DNA from: Icerya purchasi
Taxonomy: Eukaryota > Arthropoda > Insecta > Hemiptera > Monophlebidae
Length of the DNA stretch: 64,000 bases
Direction of reading: 5' to 3'
Assembly: GCA_039619475.1 (NCBI GenBank)
Contig: CM077115.1
Coordinates: 28,843,083 to 28,907,082 of the forward strand
The notes below the pieces were generated by a model. The model saw nothing but the letters and a program-made list of their open reading frames with translations, was not told the origin of the DNA and made no database searches. The translations under genes were made by a program, and so were the position numbers. Positions 1 through 12,993 of this stretch are shown piece by piece. Within the stretch, counting starts at the first letter, position 1, and each line of letters begins with the position of its first letter.

Positions 1-3000
1 TACATACTAGAATTTAAGGATCAGTTTAAACAATTAAAATATAACCTAACCATTGAGAGACTTGGGCATGCATGATAACAGAACGGTCATTTTCCTATTA
101 CAAATAATTCCTTTTTATTTTTATTTACGTATTACGCCTATTAAAAAGATTAGGTAATAAGATCTTGGTACTATTTTCTTTTTAGCCTTCTGTTTGGATT
201 TTACAGTAATGTGCTTATACACATATTTTGCTGATATTTTGATTACAATGTTGTGTAGTTTATTGAAAAATTAAGCATACTGTGATCTTTATGGATTTCT
301 CTGATGAACAGAATCCTTAGAAGACAAAAACGTTTAAAAGCTTTGCTAAAAAGCTTAATTATTAGAATAGAGCCATTTTTGTCAATGAAAGCAAATTAAT
401 ACTTTTAACGGCCAATGAGCATTAAAGAATTTGGAGCAAGCGTAGTTTTAAGTAAGACAAAATACACTTACATAGTTCGTGGTGACGGTTATGTTATAAT
501 CTGGAGACGTATGACAACTTTAGAGGTTGACGAACTCTAATCTTTAATGATGAACAAATGAATTTTAATAATGACCCCAATATATTAAAACATTTATCAA
601 CAAGTACCAAAAAATTAGGCCTTAAACGTTTTTACGCGTTTTATCAAAATAATAATTTAAAACATGAGGCACATAATTCACGACTGTGATTGTTTTATAG
701 TTTTATAACTAGCCAAAAGTGTTTGAAACAAGGTCACCCTAAAACCGCGACGACATTAATCCTATTAAACATGTTTAAGATCATTTAGAATTGGTCAGAA
801 AACTATTTGTATTAAAAGTAATTTAAAAAAAACAAAACGATTTTCTAGGAAAATAATTCAACAATATTAACACAGAGTATGTACGAAAAAAATAACCGAA
901 TCGTTGCCTAGAAAATTATAATAAATAATTAAAAATAAAGATCGACAAATTAAATATTAAAACCACCGGTTTTAATATTAATTTTATTCGAGTATTTTTT
1001 ATTGCTCCCGAGAAAGTAACGTATAGAAATGGCGCCGTTGATTTTTTATTTAATTATTTTTAGTTTTATTCAAACATTTTTTGTTGTTTTTTTATTACGT
1101 TTTAAGAGCATCATTTTACATTATTTTATTAATAAAAGATTTTTACGTACCTTTAAACTATGCTAAATTTATATTTATAGAAGAAAAATTGAATTTAATT
1201 CTGATGTCCGAATGTAACACACTCCAATAATCGACAGCATCTCAAAAAACTTTATAGGCCATTTTCCGGTTCTTTTCGTTTCATTTTCACCGTCGTCAAC
1301 TCTAGCAGTTTGCTATGTAACAAACACTAAATTTTATCAGCGGTAGTTAGGACTCCCTGGATATGTAGAAATAACTAATTCTTGATTTTCGTACAGTTGT
1401 TACGTCGCTACTTCCCAGAAACAGCGCGACCTCGGTAAACTAGCCTTAAAAATTATATTTACACAATGTAGAGAATCAGAAAATCAGATGCCGACACTCT
1501 GGCCAACAAGTCTCTTAAAAAATGCGTGGTACTAGTACGTGCGGGATAAAAATTAACTACTTACACGGTACATCGAAATGGTCGTGGTGAGAATGTATGG
1601 ACGAAAGGTAATATTTTAGCGCGTACGTAAGCAATATTTTGATCCTTTTTCTTACGTCTCTATTGACCTTTTTCCCCACGGTTCCATTGAGTAGGTGGAA
1701 CGCGTCAGTTGCGCCAGTTCATCAAAATTCTATCAAATGCGATATCCGTACCTTTACGAATGTAAAAGGTAGCCGCCGCCCATCGGATATTTACAAATAG
1801 ACTCGCCTCTAGGAAAACACGGTGATTCGACGAAAAATGACAACAATGTAAGAATATCGGGAATTCTCCGTAGCAGAGTAACAGGTTATTTGTAACTTTT
1901 AATGAACTTTTTCGTACAAACTGAGTGAACAATATTGGCTAATACATGCAACATTACACCGCGAGGAAATTCTCGACTGTAACATGTATGTACCTGCTGG
2001 ATATTAACGGGTGAACGCAAAACAAAACGGATAGACTTTTAGGATTTGCAATCATCGAGATTCCTTCTCACGCTACGCGTATACAAACGATGAGTTTCTT
2101 AACTACACTATGACGGAGGTTGTGATGGCAATTCGACTTTACTGTTCAAATAACAATCGGTCACTTACCATATAAGCCGACAATATTTACAACTTCAACT
2201 TAAATAAACTGCTCGCGGCTTCTAGTTTCTAGCACAAGCAAGGAATGCTCAAATGTAAAATGTTTTCCACGAGCCTTTTGAAACAGAAAGGAATTTTAAT
2301 ATTCAACTACTTCATAACAACACTGAGGTGGGTATATAGCTGACTGTCGCCGAAACGCTTCTTGAAAGATTTAAAGAAACATCTCGGACCATTTGCGAAC
2401 TGACACTTGCGCCGAGCATAAGTTCCGCTAACTTTTATTTTTTTTTGCACGACGAAACAGACCGCAGAATGATACTTTCACAACCATGTTCGGATAAAAA
2501 GTAAAGGTGAAATATAGTTCAGACAGCAGATGGTGGAATTTCAGGACTCCGCAGTTAACCGGACTTTACAAAACTTTTTGTGCGAAAGGCGGATAAATTC
2601 AAAACTTTTCCGGTTCTTTTGGTCTTCTTAAAAATGTCGTCAAATCGAACGAACAATTACAATAATTTGCAAATTAGTCGTTAAAAAATTAAAAAGCACG
2701 ATTTCACACAAGCTACATGTATTAAAAAGTTGAACTTTGAGATAATCCGACTTTACAAACAATATTTTAATTTTTTCCGAATTTCTTCTCGCTTCAAGTA
2801 AAACCATTATATATTATAACATTAGTAATAGTTACTATAGCAATTATTAACGTCGCAGAATCCATTTTTAATTTTTGGATGGGATGTCTAAATAATGTTA
2901 TACAATTGATTGCGAAGAATCATCTTTAACGAAATAAATAAAAATTTGATAACGCAAAATTTTTATTATTTTCCGTACTGCGAAACTAGCGTTATATCTA

Positions 3001-4106
3001 AGATCTTATAAGATTAACGTTGTAATTACGCAGGTACACAAAATTTCATCGAGCATAATAAAACGAATAAAAGTCATTTTAACATACCGCACTAACGTAA
3101 ACTGCATGTTTTCTATTTAAAGAATACATTTATCTGCTGAAAGCCCGAACTTCTACTTGACGGATATTATTCCCTGATAAATCGTTTAAATTTCTAATTG
3201 CAATGCATTTTAATTTTTACGATCGTTAATGAGTAATCGGTTTCACGATTAGAGAAGAAATAAACAAAAGTACGGGTTTTTCTTCAAAGCCATTCAATGT
3301 AGAGCGGGGAATTTTAAACTGCCGAAAACCTAAACGCACACTATAAAATTCAGAACTTTGGATATTTTTTCCCCCCTTCTTTACATATTATATAAAAAAT
3401 TTAAACGTAACTATTTTAAAATCAGCGTTTTAAAAATGAATAACATTCAGCGGTAGAAGAACGATTTTCACGAAAAAATTTTCTAATTATAAATTAACGA
3501 AGTAGAATAATAACATCAGGTCAATTACTTAATTGGTAAAGTACATATCGTTAGCATTTGAAGCCTAAATTTTATATTCAGTTCACAATATTCAGAAATC
3601 TTGACAATCTACGACAAACGGTAAAATTAAAAATGTTCAAAAAGCCGAGTTATAATTATTCTTCTTACACTCAGAATTCGATAAAAAGTGTTGCTGCAAA
3701 CTTTTACAAAAATATTTACACGACTTTTGATATTCGCAAAATTATTTAACAGCCAAAGTAACTCTTTTGTTATCTTTCCGACTGGTTTTTGTAATATAGA
3801 ATTGTTTTAAATATTTAAATTTTTAATTTACAAAAAATCCCATTTACACAAGAACAAAATTTGCTCCAAATAGCGCACTCTGTTTAGATTAATATTTTTT
3901 TAGATATTAAATTAAACATGTCACCGTATAAAATTCCTTGTCATTGTTCATCGCGCGTAGTGTTCCCACTATTTACATTCATAATACGGTAAATATAAAG
4001 GTTAAATTATCATTTGATTAACATTAGAAAATTTCCAATCTTCTAAAAAGACACAGCCACAATTGAAATCTTAACTCTTCGTATAACACGATTCAGATAT
4101 TTTTCT

Positions 4107-4152
<46 letters not shown>

Positions 4153-5541
4153 GTTCGGAATTTCAATCTAAAAATTTTCATCTCTCCCTTAGTAGATTTT
4201 ACAATGGACAGATATGATCATTTAGGAAATAAAGTTTAAATTCGAGTTAACAACAACGCGAGGGCAAAAACGAATTAAAATGTAAATTCCTTCGAAACAA
4301 ATCACGGTAAACTAAAATAATTCTCCTGACCTTAAAAAATATGGCGATGGTATTTATTACACCGTAGTAATCGAATTTTCATAATCATTTTGTTCTTGAT
4401 TACATCACCATCATTGTATACGGGGGGACCTTCAAATATATATACTCAATTACGCTGACAAAGAGTTAGCCCCCAAAAAATACGTCACAATAAATGTTAC
4501 ATGCATTTGAAAAAAAATATTTGAAATTTACGGTTCACATACCTGTTTTTTTAACAGTTAATAAATAATTCATAAATAATAGTGTAGTTTGAATTAAAAT
4601 TCGTCGGAGAGTATCATTTATTACGGAAATGTAAAAAATGAACTTCACAGTTATCACGAACTCAAACGACTTAATAATTCATCTGAATTTTCACCGAAAT
4701 TAAAATATTAAAATAGTTGAATGTTTCCTTTACATACTTTTTTTTTATGTTTTCGTCGATATATTATGCCACCATTCGTTTAAAGTTTAAATTGTAAATA
4801 GAAATTTTACCTTTTTAAGAATCGAATAATTTTCCGCATTTTACTGTAACCGGAAAGAAAAATAAGTCTACCATTTTCTTTTTTCTTCGAACATCTTTGA
4901 ATTTTTCACATTTTCCCCCGATACAAAAAAAACTGTACATAATTTACAAATATTTCGCAATATGTTTCTTATCGCACCCCGATACACAATACTAATAATA
5001 CCAATGACAAAATCTTAAATCGCTTAAAATTTTTACTTCTCGTTAAAAAATTAATAAAATTCATCCTTTATCTCCGGTTTTTTAGATTACTATCGCATAA
5101 TCAAAGGAGAAATTTTATTATCCACACATAGAAAGTAAATGCACATATACCATAGAATTATGCAATCGTCTTTAATACTTTCAAATTTTATACAAGAAGC
5201 AGATATTTCTGTACCCTTTTTCAAATTCGCAGACTTTCAACAAATTTCCCTGACTCTTTTCCCAGTTTTGCAGAAAGTGGCCGCTCTGAATAAATGTCAA
5301 AGAAAACGAACGCAACATTATTATAATTCTACGCAACAATCGAAAAGAGAAATGAAATAAAGCGACAAATTAATGGAGAATTAACCGCTATTTTCAGTTC
5401 GTTAAATATTAAAAAATTACATCTATAAGAAAAAAAAAAAAACAGGCGAAATAATTTTTATTATCGATACAATGTTTCTATAGTTATTTATAGGACGTTT
5501 AATACAGTCGTAAATATGAAGGGTAATTAAAAATAAGATAC
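1..5541. other. Downstream intron/flank of the RPRD1-type gene, no exon recognised
   Basis: This AT-rich stretch should contain or precede the missing C-terminal exons of the RPRD1-type gene, but I found no segment matching its coiled-coil region on the minus strand. The short ORFs at 1705-1932, 3558-3749 and 5139-5360 have no recognisable content and look like chance. Confidence 0.5.
4108..4150 (+). repeat. Poly(A) tract, 43 bases
   Basis: Uninterrupted A-run ending before CTGTTCGG. It may be the tail of a decayed retroelement or simple slippage; no coding remnant is visible upstream of it. Confidence 0.9.
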
Positions 5542-5781
5542 CTAATGCCTTTTTGTATTCTTCTATAAGTTTTTTGTCATAAATACCGCGTTCTTCCCAT
5601 ATGACTAACAGACGAAATAGACTTTTTTGAGTTTTTTCACTGCACGAATCACCGCCCATTATTTCGAAGGCCTTCTTTAATACGGTACCGAATTCTTTTC
5701 CATACTCCGGGCCTTTCTTTCGACTATTCTGAATAACGTCATTCGCTAAATACATCAAAGTTAACTGTCTGCTTTCGTCGG
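5542..5781 (-). CDS. RPRD1-type exon 2
   Basis: The acceptor is TTTTTCAG before CCGACG and the donor is TTAG before GTATCT. The 240-bp exon encodes the CTD-binding helices of the CID: LTLMYLANDVIQNSRKKGPE and LFRLLVIWEERGIYDKKLIE. It ends in phase 1, so at least one further exon must exist downstream. Confidence 0.93.
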
Positions 5782-6361
5782 CTGAAAAATAACAACATTT
5801 TTAACATGTCAATAGACCGTTTAAAATGGTCAGGTTACAAAAATGTAATCAACTTAAATCTATAGCTTCGGTTAAACTTGAAAATGTCATTTCTAAAAAT
5901 GTTATTAATAATTAAAAAGGGGAAAAATTAAAAACTTGCAATTACTGTAGTTAATTTTTAAATTATTTTAGTAATTCCTCTTAGCATTAAATTATATTTC
6001 GACAAGAGTATCTTTCAAAAAACGTACGGACTTTATTCAAAACATAAAGACACCGTACCAATAATTATACCGATGATGTGGTCTCCTCTAACGTAATCAT
6101 CAAAACTTTACATTTATTCGATTTAATAAAAGACCACAATATACAACTAAATCTAAAACGGCGCATTAGAATGGCAAAAAGAGAATATATTAATAGTCAA
6201 AAAAATTTACCGCTTATTAATTCACGGGTCCATGTTTTTACTATCGCAGCATGATGTTTTCGGTGATGTATTAACCATAGTGAAAGCGTTTGAATGCTCT
6301 GTTGAGAAGCATTCAAATCTTCTAGCTTTTTAGACAATGCTACTTCTGTAAACCCAGCCAT
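5542..6361 (-). CDS. RPRD1-type CID protein, first two coding exons
   Basis: Exon 1 (6211-6361) and exon 2 (5542-5781) join in phase 1 across a 429-bp GT-AG intron. The start ATG at 6361 opens MAGFTEVALSKKLEDLNASQ, then TLSLWLIHHRKHHAAIV, and exon 2 continues SADESRQLTLMYLANDVIQN and GPEYGKEFGTVLKKAFE. This is the CTD-interacting domain of the RPRD1A/RPRD1B family (yeast Rtt103 relatives), which bind the phosphorylated C-terminal tail of RNA polymerase II and take part in transcription termination and CTD dephosphorylation in the nucleus. YLANDVIQNS is the family hallmark. The frame ends EEYKKALG at donor GTATCT. The C-terminal coiled-coil exons were not found, so A versus B cannot be assigned. 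Confidence 0.93.
6211..6361 (-). CDS. RPRD1-type exon 1 (start codon)
   Basis: Start ATG at 6361, the first methionine of the CID family alignment. The 151-bp exon ends AGCG before GTAAAT, phase 1. It encodes helices 1 to 3 of the CID, including QSIQTLSLWLIHHRKHH. Confidence 0.92.
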
Positions 6362-8082
6362 TGATATGATTACATGAACCGAAAGATAACTAAAAATTTA
6401 CAAAATTATAATCAACAAATCTGCGACACAGATGTGTGATTATGAAATACTAAAATTTATATGCCAACTCCGAAAACGATTCATTTATAAAACTCTACAA
6501 AATTCAAAACAGTTCGCTACCCATAAATACAATTTATCAATAACCAAACATTTCTATATTTTTTGGCTTTCAAGATAAATTATTTCATCACATTAAATTC
6601 AATTTATATTGCTACAATTTTAAAATCGAGTATTTCATTTTTTTTTTTAATAGCGTTACTGATAATAATAATAATAATAATATAAAATTCATTGTTTCTA
6701 TTAAACTAATAATAATTTTATAAAACATAAAAGATGTGCACAACGTTTCATTTTTTATAATACAGAATGATTTTTTAAATGTTTTAGTATCACTCGATTA
6801 AATTTTTTGCATTAAAAATGCTCGTGTAAATAGCAATATGTTAAAAAATTTAAATATTACAATTAACATTAATCATTCAAACTTGTTTTAAGAAAATATA
6901 AAGTTGTTAATAATGTTCAATACGGAATTCTAAAAATTGCATCAAAAACTATGGGTAAAAAATGTCCGCTAAATTTTTCTTCAGAACATAAAATAAATAA
7001 GCACTGTAAGTTTTAATTTAAATTTTTAAAATTAGAACAGCAAAAGGAATATAAGAGGTAAAATAAATTATTAATAACCAGAGCTTGAAAGACAAAAGCT
7101 AAAAGCTGAAAGCCAATCATTGTTTAAATGTTATAAGCTTAATCTGAAAGCCATATTTAAGTTTCCATAAGCTAAAAGCCTACAGCTTAAGCTATATTCA
7201 AAATTTAAACAGCCAAAAGACGAAAGCTATAGCTATATTTTCAAAAAGCCGAATTAAGTTTTATTTTTAGCTTAAACTTTTTTTACAATACATAATAAAT
7301 AGAATAAAAAATAGTAGTTTGTAATGTAATTTCTTACATCAGTTAAAAGTTGAAAGATGTTTGTTGTTTAAATAAAGATATTTTTCATCTGTTGTCCACA
7401 AATTAATTTTTATATTGAAACGCATATATGATTAATAGTAAGCTTTAGATTCTGTTTTACGTTTTAAATTTTTACAGAGACCTGACAATTTTGAGGTAAC
7501 TTTAGTTACATAAAATAAATGAGTCAGTTACGAATTTTTCTGAAGTTACTATTGATGGCGGCCGAATAAGCGGATACATTTTTTCACACTTATATATAAC
7601 AAGCTAGAGTATTTGCATGAATACATGTTTATTAATAAAGACCGTGGCATGATCTCACCTAACTGTTCATTGTTACTTTGATTTCTTATTCTTTTTTTTT
7701 CTGTTTCTATGTTTTTGAGTCACTTAGTCTTAAATTTATTTCACCCGTTTCTGTAAAAACATGCTGTATTATTAAATTCCTTATTAAGATTTCATATAAA
7801 TGTAATGTACGGAATCTTAATTGGATGATTTAAAAATGCAAAAGCTTGATTTAGAGGAGAAAAGGTTTTTGTGATTATTAAAGATATCCAAATGTCCATT
7901 TTCAGTAGAAACCACATTGGAAAACTTCACCATTAACCCTTAATGTTCAAATCAGATTACATTGTTCATCATCGGAGTAGCAAAAGCTATCAAATAAATT
8001 CTGTAACTCAGGAGTGACTTAATTTTTTCAAGAATTGAAAAAGACAGTAAAATATTGACTTATCATACACAACATTTTTTTT
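6362..8082. other. 5' flank of the RPRD1-type gene, no gene seen
   Basis: No promoter element is clear in this AT-rich sequence. It includes a degenerate run of AGCT/AAAGC words at about 7075-7270 and a half-copy of a foldback repeat at about 7871-7985, listed separately. Confidence 0.5.
7871..7985 (+). repeat. Half-copy of the foldback repeat seen at 33417-33646
   Basis: The words TAGAAACCACATTG, then a TTCA(C/T)CATTA segment, a TAATGTT segment and CAGATTA, CATCATCGG occur in the same order as in the left arm of the 33.4-kb foldback. No inverted second arm is present here. Confidence 0.6.
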
Positions 8083-8438
8083 GGAACGAAGTTCTTTAAC
8101 ATGACTTGACGGTAGGAGTAAACTGGCAGAAATCGTTATGTAATGAAAAAGCGTTATGCGTCCTCTAGGCGACCTTTGCTCACTTTCTCTTTCTCCCTGT
8201 CTCTTTCTATTATAGACAGGTGTGTGTGCGTGCGGGCGAGTATCAAGATTCAAGCAGCAAGTATTGTGCATGGTCAATTGTATAACCTCAATTTTAAACA
8301 TTTGTAAATTTTATTTAAATTTATTTTTTGTTTTTGTTTTAATTTATACGGGATTTATATTGTGTCATTTTTTATCATATACTTCATGAATGACTTTATA
8401 CTTGTATATCTACCAAAAAGTGAAAAGAACTTCGTTCC
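8083..8438. mobile_element. Short DNA element with 15-bp inverted termini (MITE candidate)
   Basis: GGAACGAAGTTCTTT at the left end is matched exactly by the inverse AAAGAACTTCGTTCC at the right end, 356 bp overall. No transposase is encoded. A target duplication is not evident (the right flank starts TATAG, the left flank is a T-run), so the superfamily is open; a Tc1/mariner derivative is possible. Confidence 0.6.
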
Positions 8439-10850
8439 TATAGAGTGTCCCCCTGTCTTCTCTCTCTCTTTTTTTTTTTAAAGTTTATTACTGTGACATA
8501 TTTTAATAATAATCTAAACAAGAAATTTATATAAAATTTTCAATTTATTGTTTCTCAACATCTTTTTTTATGGAAGGAAGTATGTTATCTAGTTAGTACA
8601 AATTTTATATCTACATATCGCTATGTAAGAGAAAGTATATAGATGATTCACAAATTGTACCACCATGCAGGCATTATAGTTCAAAATGTAGTACAAATTT
8701 ACTACCCATGTGCTTGAAAGAGTTAATTAATAATTGCAAAATTATTCACATAAATTATAATTAAAATTCTCTTTAACATAATGTATAAATTGAGGATTAC
8801 TAATTATCATGAGCGCCAAAATTATAAAAAAATACTTCAAGAATATGTGATGTGGAATTAAAGGTAGCCTTAAAAAGCATTCAAAAATTCATAAGTTACT
8901 ATCAGCAAACCCTTTTAGAGTAAAATTGAAAATATAGAACTTCAGTTACAGTTTCAGCTTAGGTATAAAAAATATTAAGTAATAAGTTGTCGTCAGTTTT
9001 TTCCCCTTTTTGTTTCCGACATAGCTATCTCTTTCCGCTTTTCGCTTTCACTTCCCCTTGTCTATTCATTTACTTTCTTTTAATACTTTTTCTTACTTTC
9101 CCCTGTATTTTATTTTTAATTTTGTGTAACTAGGTCCGTTTATATTTAATAATTATTTCTATTATCTCCGCTGCAATATTTATATTTTTGTTTTATTTGA
9201 GAAAAAAGGTCGCCATATTGTTAGGATAGGGTTGGTATTATTTTCAGGACAGCATGGCTGTCGCGGTCGGCATCAGCTAGTTTTTTAGTTTTGAGAAACG
9301 GGTAGTATCGGATTGGCGTGCGCCAGTGTGTGTTTTGTTTGCGGGAAAAAACGTGTCTCCTTTAAGTGTACAAAAATATAAAGCGTTTGTATCGTTTTAC
9401 ATATATATATATATATATTTAGTTTGTAAAAGTTGTGTTCTGTTACTTTGTTGCAAATTAATAAAGAGGAGAATTTGATAGATTTGTTCGTTTATTTTCT
9501 TTGATCATCTATTGTGTTTTGTTTTTTTGTGTAAAATATGTTAGTTTAAAATTTCAGTCGACAACATAATACAAGTTATAAAACACAATCAGTAAATTTA
9601 AAAAAAGAAATTTAACATACTCTAAAAATAAATCCCTTAGAATGGCTGTGATTGCAAATATTATTTTTTTTAAAAAACCATTGTTTGAAAAATAAATTAA
9701 GTTGGTGAAATTATGATACTTTAAATTTACTATATAATATTACTTTAAACATAAATGATATTTAGAAAAAATTCTTTTGGGTGAATGACAAAATGTTTTT
9801 TGTGCAATTGTTACTTTATTTGTGTGTACTTATTTACATACATATTATTATCTAAATTAGTGGGATAAATAAGTATTTGGTTTGAAAGCCGTTTGGTTGT
9901 GTTATGATAAAATAAAAAAAAAAAAGAATAATAAATGTGTATTACAATTAAAAATATTAGAAAATATAACAAATACATTTTTACTTATAATATTAGTAAT
10001 AATTTAGCAACCTTAAAATTCAAAGTCAGTAAAGCCCATTTAGGAGATGTAAATAAAATAAATTCGGTAAGGCAAAGTAAAGCTTATTTCATTTTTTCAA
10101 AATGTATAATTAACCTTAGTCTCTGAAACTATATTAAAAATTAATTATCTAGTCAGGAGTTCAGACCCATTAAAATCTTTTGCAACTATTAATGATTGAT
10201 AGTCTAGAAGGCGAATGTGTAATGAGATAAATACTAAAAAATAAAACATAAATTTACTTTTAGAAATATTTATTTAAAAAAACAAAAATCATTCAACATG
10301 TTTTAAATGATATGTCAACCTAATCCTTTATATTTGTAATTATTAATATTACATATTATTTAAATATATAAATAGGATGGAAGTAGTTTTTATGAGTTGA
10401 ACACATTAATATACCTTAATTTGAAATCAAATTGATAGAATGCTACTAATGGGCACAATAAATTTAATTTAATTAAATTAATTTTTAGTAAAGTTTAGTG
10501 GTGTAATATTTCTATATTAAAAATTTATTAAAGAATCAAAATATTTTTGATTTCAGTGATTTATTTTAAAATTTATAGATTTTGCATGAGAAATTGTTTT
10601 TAAAAACTTTTATTTTCATTCATAAAAATGTAAATGTGTATTTATTCAAAATCTTTAATCTCTGAAAGTTCTTTACCAATTATTTTGAAATTTTGACACA
10701 ACATTGTATTTGAATAGATATTTATTTTTAAATCGTTTTTACCTGCGAAAAATACACTTAAAAATAATTAGAGTGGGATTATTATTAACATTCTGTTTGG
10801 TCTACTATAGCGCCATCTGTTGTATATAAAAATAATTGATGCTATACTAA
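8439..10850. other. Non-coding stretch
   Basis: No gene was recognised. A 270-bp patch at about 9215-9480 is less AT-rich and ends near an AATAAAG hexamer, suggesting an untranslated exon or a decayed LTR, but nothing confirms either. Confidence 0.4.
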
Positions 10851-10902
10851 TGGTGTTTTCACACCTACAGCTAACATGTTAGCTGTAGGTGTGGAAGCAC
10901 CA
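10851..10902. repeat. 52-bp near-perfect palindrome
   Basis: Two 26-base arms, centre at ACA/TGT, with only two mismatches and no spacer. It lies 40 bp upstream of the first readable Helitron codon. Confidence 0.85.
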
Positions 10903-10942
10903 AAATATTTTTCATACCGAATAGTGTGCTTTTTGACAGCAG

Positions 10943-12565
10943 TTGTCTGTCAATAGTGTTACACATCCCACTTTCTATAGTGCATGTCAAGCTCTGAATC
11001 TATTGGAGAACGATCAACATTGGGATATATGCATTAATGACAGGAGCAACATGTCACATCCAAATCAAATTTGTGCACCATTTGTAATCATAATGACCGT
11101 TGACTCTTCTTCATCTCTAACAGAGTTGTAGTAGCAAGTATTGCCCATTGAATATAAGAAGAAAATTCAAATAGGAACATGGATTTTATAGTAGAAACAT
11201 ACAATGAAACATTGATAATGATTAAAGATTTGTGTTTAGAAATTGCAAACAAAGTTTTCAATCAATTGGGAATATGCTCACTAAATCGATTTTATGTTGC
11301 TTCATTCAATGTAGAATTGAGTCATGAATAAAATTTACAACACAGGTAATCTTTTGTTGTATGTGCAAATATTCCTAAGCTAATGCTTGAACAAAAAGAC
11401 ATTTACAGTCAATAATGCAAACTGTAAATAACGGAGTTGGAGAAATCTTCTTCTGAGATGCACTAGCAGGAACTGGTAAAATGTTTCATTTAGATTGATT
11501 TTGGCAGCAATTCAACCCCAAAGTGATATAGCCTTAGATCTTGCGTCATCTAGAATAGCTGTGATGTTGCTACCAGGTGAAGAATTGCTCATTCAACTTT
11601 GAAGCTGTCATTGAATATGCAATCCATTGAAACTCCCACATGCAACATTTTTCAAAGCCTTAATGCAAACTTATTGTTTGGGATCAATGCACAATGGCAC
11701 ACAACAAACCACTGGAGGTTCTTGATCAATCATTGCAAGATGTGTATGGAAATATCAGACCATTTGGAAACCCTTTTAATATTGCAGCCAAACATTACTT
11801 GTAATTCCTCAATTGATACAAATAGTCAAAATAAATGTTTACCTGAAATAATCCATTTTGTGCTGACATGTAAAGATGTGGAAATTAACTGCAAATTTGT
11901 GTGTATGATCGATCAGCTAAGATATTCTTGTATAAATTGCTGGAAATTGGGAACTGAAAGGTACAGATTCATCTGACCTCAGGGTAAATTTCATTACCTT
12001 ATAACTTCTGCAATTCAGTGGCGTCAAAAGAAGAATTGGTTGAAAAAGTATTTCCCAATATTCAAACCATTTATAAGGATCATAATTGGTGAGCGAATGA
12101 GCTGTTCTCACCGCCCAGAACAAAGATGTCTATGAACTTAACAATATTATTCAGTCTGACAATCAAAGCGAGACCGTCATATACAAGTGTTTTAACACTG
12201 TTGTTGAAGCAGATGAAGTGATTAATTATCCAACAGAGTTTTTGAATTCAGTCGACCTGCCAGGGATTTCATTGCATATACTGCAATTACAAATTGGTGT
12301 ACCTATTACTATATTGCAAAATATCAACCAGCCAAAGTTTTGCAACAGCACACAACTTGCAGTAAAGAAATTAATGAGCAACATCATAGAAGCAACAAAC
12401 TTGATAAGACAATGCAAAAGCAAAAGATGCCCTCATTTCATGCATTCCTATAATTCTAATAAATATGCCGTTTCAGTTTAAGAGATGACAAATTCCAATA
12501 GGCTCAGAATCAATCTTCAGAATTGTGCGGTTTAAATAGATTGCATCTCACATGGGCAATTATAT
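10943..12565 (+). pseudogene. Helitron helicase remnant, 5' part
   Basis: Helitrons are rolling-circle transposons encoding a Rep-helicase. This is the PIF1-like helicase part, in several frames. Readable blocks are HPTFYSACQALNLLENDQHW, VETYNETLIMIKDLCLEIAN, a Walker A region AGTGKMF (about 11466-11485, the usual T replaced by M), SLNMQSIETPTCNI, KEELVEKVFPNIQ and VINYPTEFLNSVDLPGISLH. The order and spacing match Helitron helicases of arthropods. Stops and frameshifts are frequent, so it is dead. The N-terminal Rep (HUH) domain is absent from the visible part. The reading frame is cut at 12565 by insertion of a 4.7-kb element and resumes at 17256. Confidence 0.88.
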
Positions 12566-12993
12566 GGGTCCATTTCAACAGCCCCCCCAATTTAATATTT
12601 TTTTTCCATATATAGTGCAATCGTTTGTGCATCGTTTGTGCAGAAATGTGCACAAAGTTCCATCGCTTGTGCACATTCCTATCCCGAGATATTAAAGAAA
12701 AACAGTTGTGGGGGCTGTTGAAACGTTGGCCCCCCCACTTTGAAATTTTTTATCAAAATATAGTGCAATCGTTTGTGCTTCGTTTGTGTAGAAATATGCA
12801 CAAACTTTCATCGTTTATGCACATCCCTATCCCCCACAATATGGAAGAAAAATAGTTGGGGAGTTGTTAAAATTTTATCTAACAAAATTAATAAAAAGTG
12901 GCTGATGAAGTTGCTGGGGTATTAGTTCATTACAAAATGATCGTTTAATACAAAAATCGAAACAAATATCATTTATAAAGCTGTTGATTATTT
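12566..12993 (+). repeat. Left terminal inverted repeat, two tandem units
   Basis: Units at about 12566-12725 and 12726-12855, followed by a unique inner arm ending near ATTTATAAAGCTGTTGATTA. Each unit carries several GTTTGTGC/GCACAAA words that can pair with one another. Confidence 0.85.

Noticed and set aside
9215..9480. Untranslated first exon or solo LTR
   Set aside because: Only base composition and an AATAAA word support it; no paired repeat, splice site or coding sequence.
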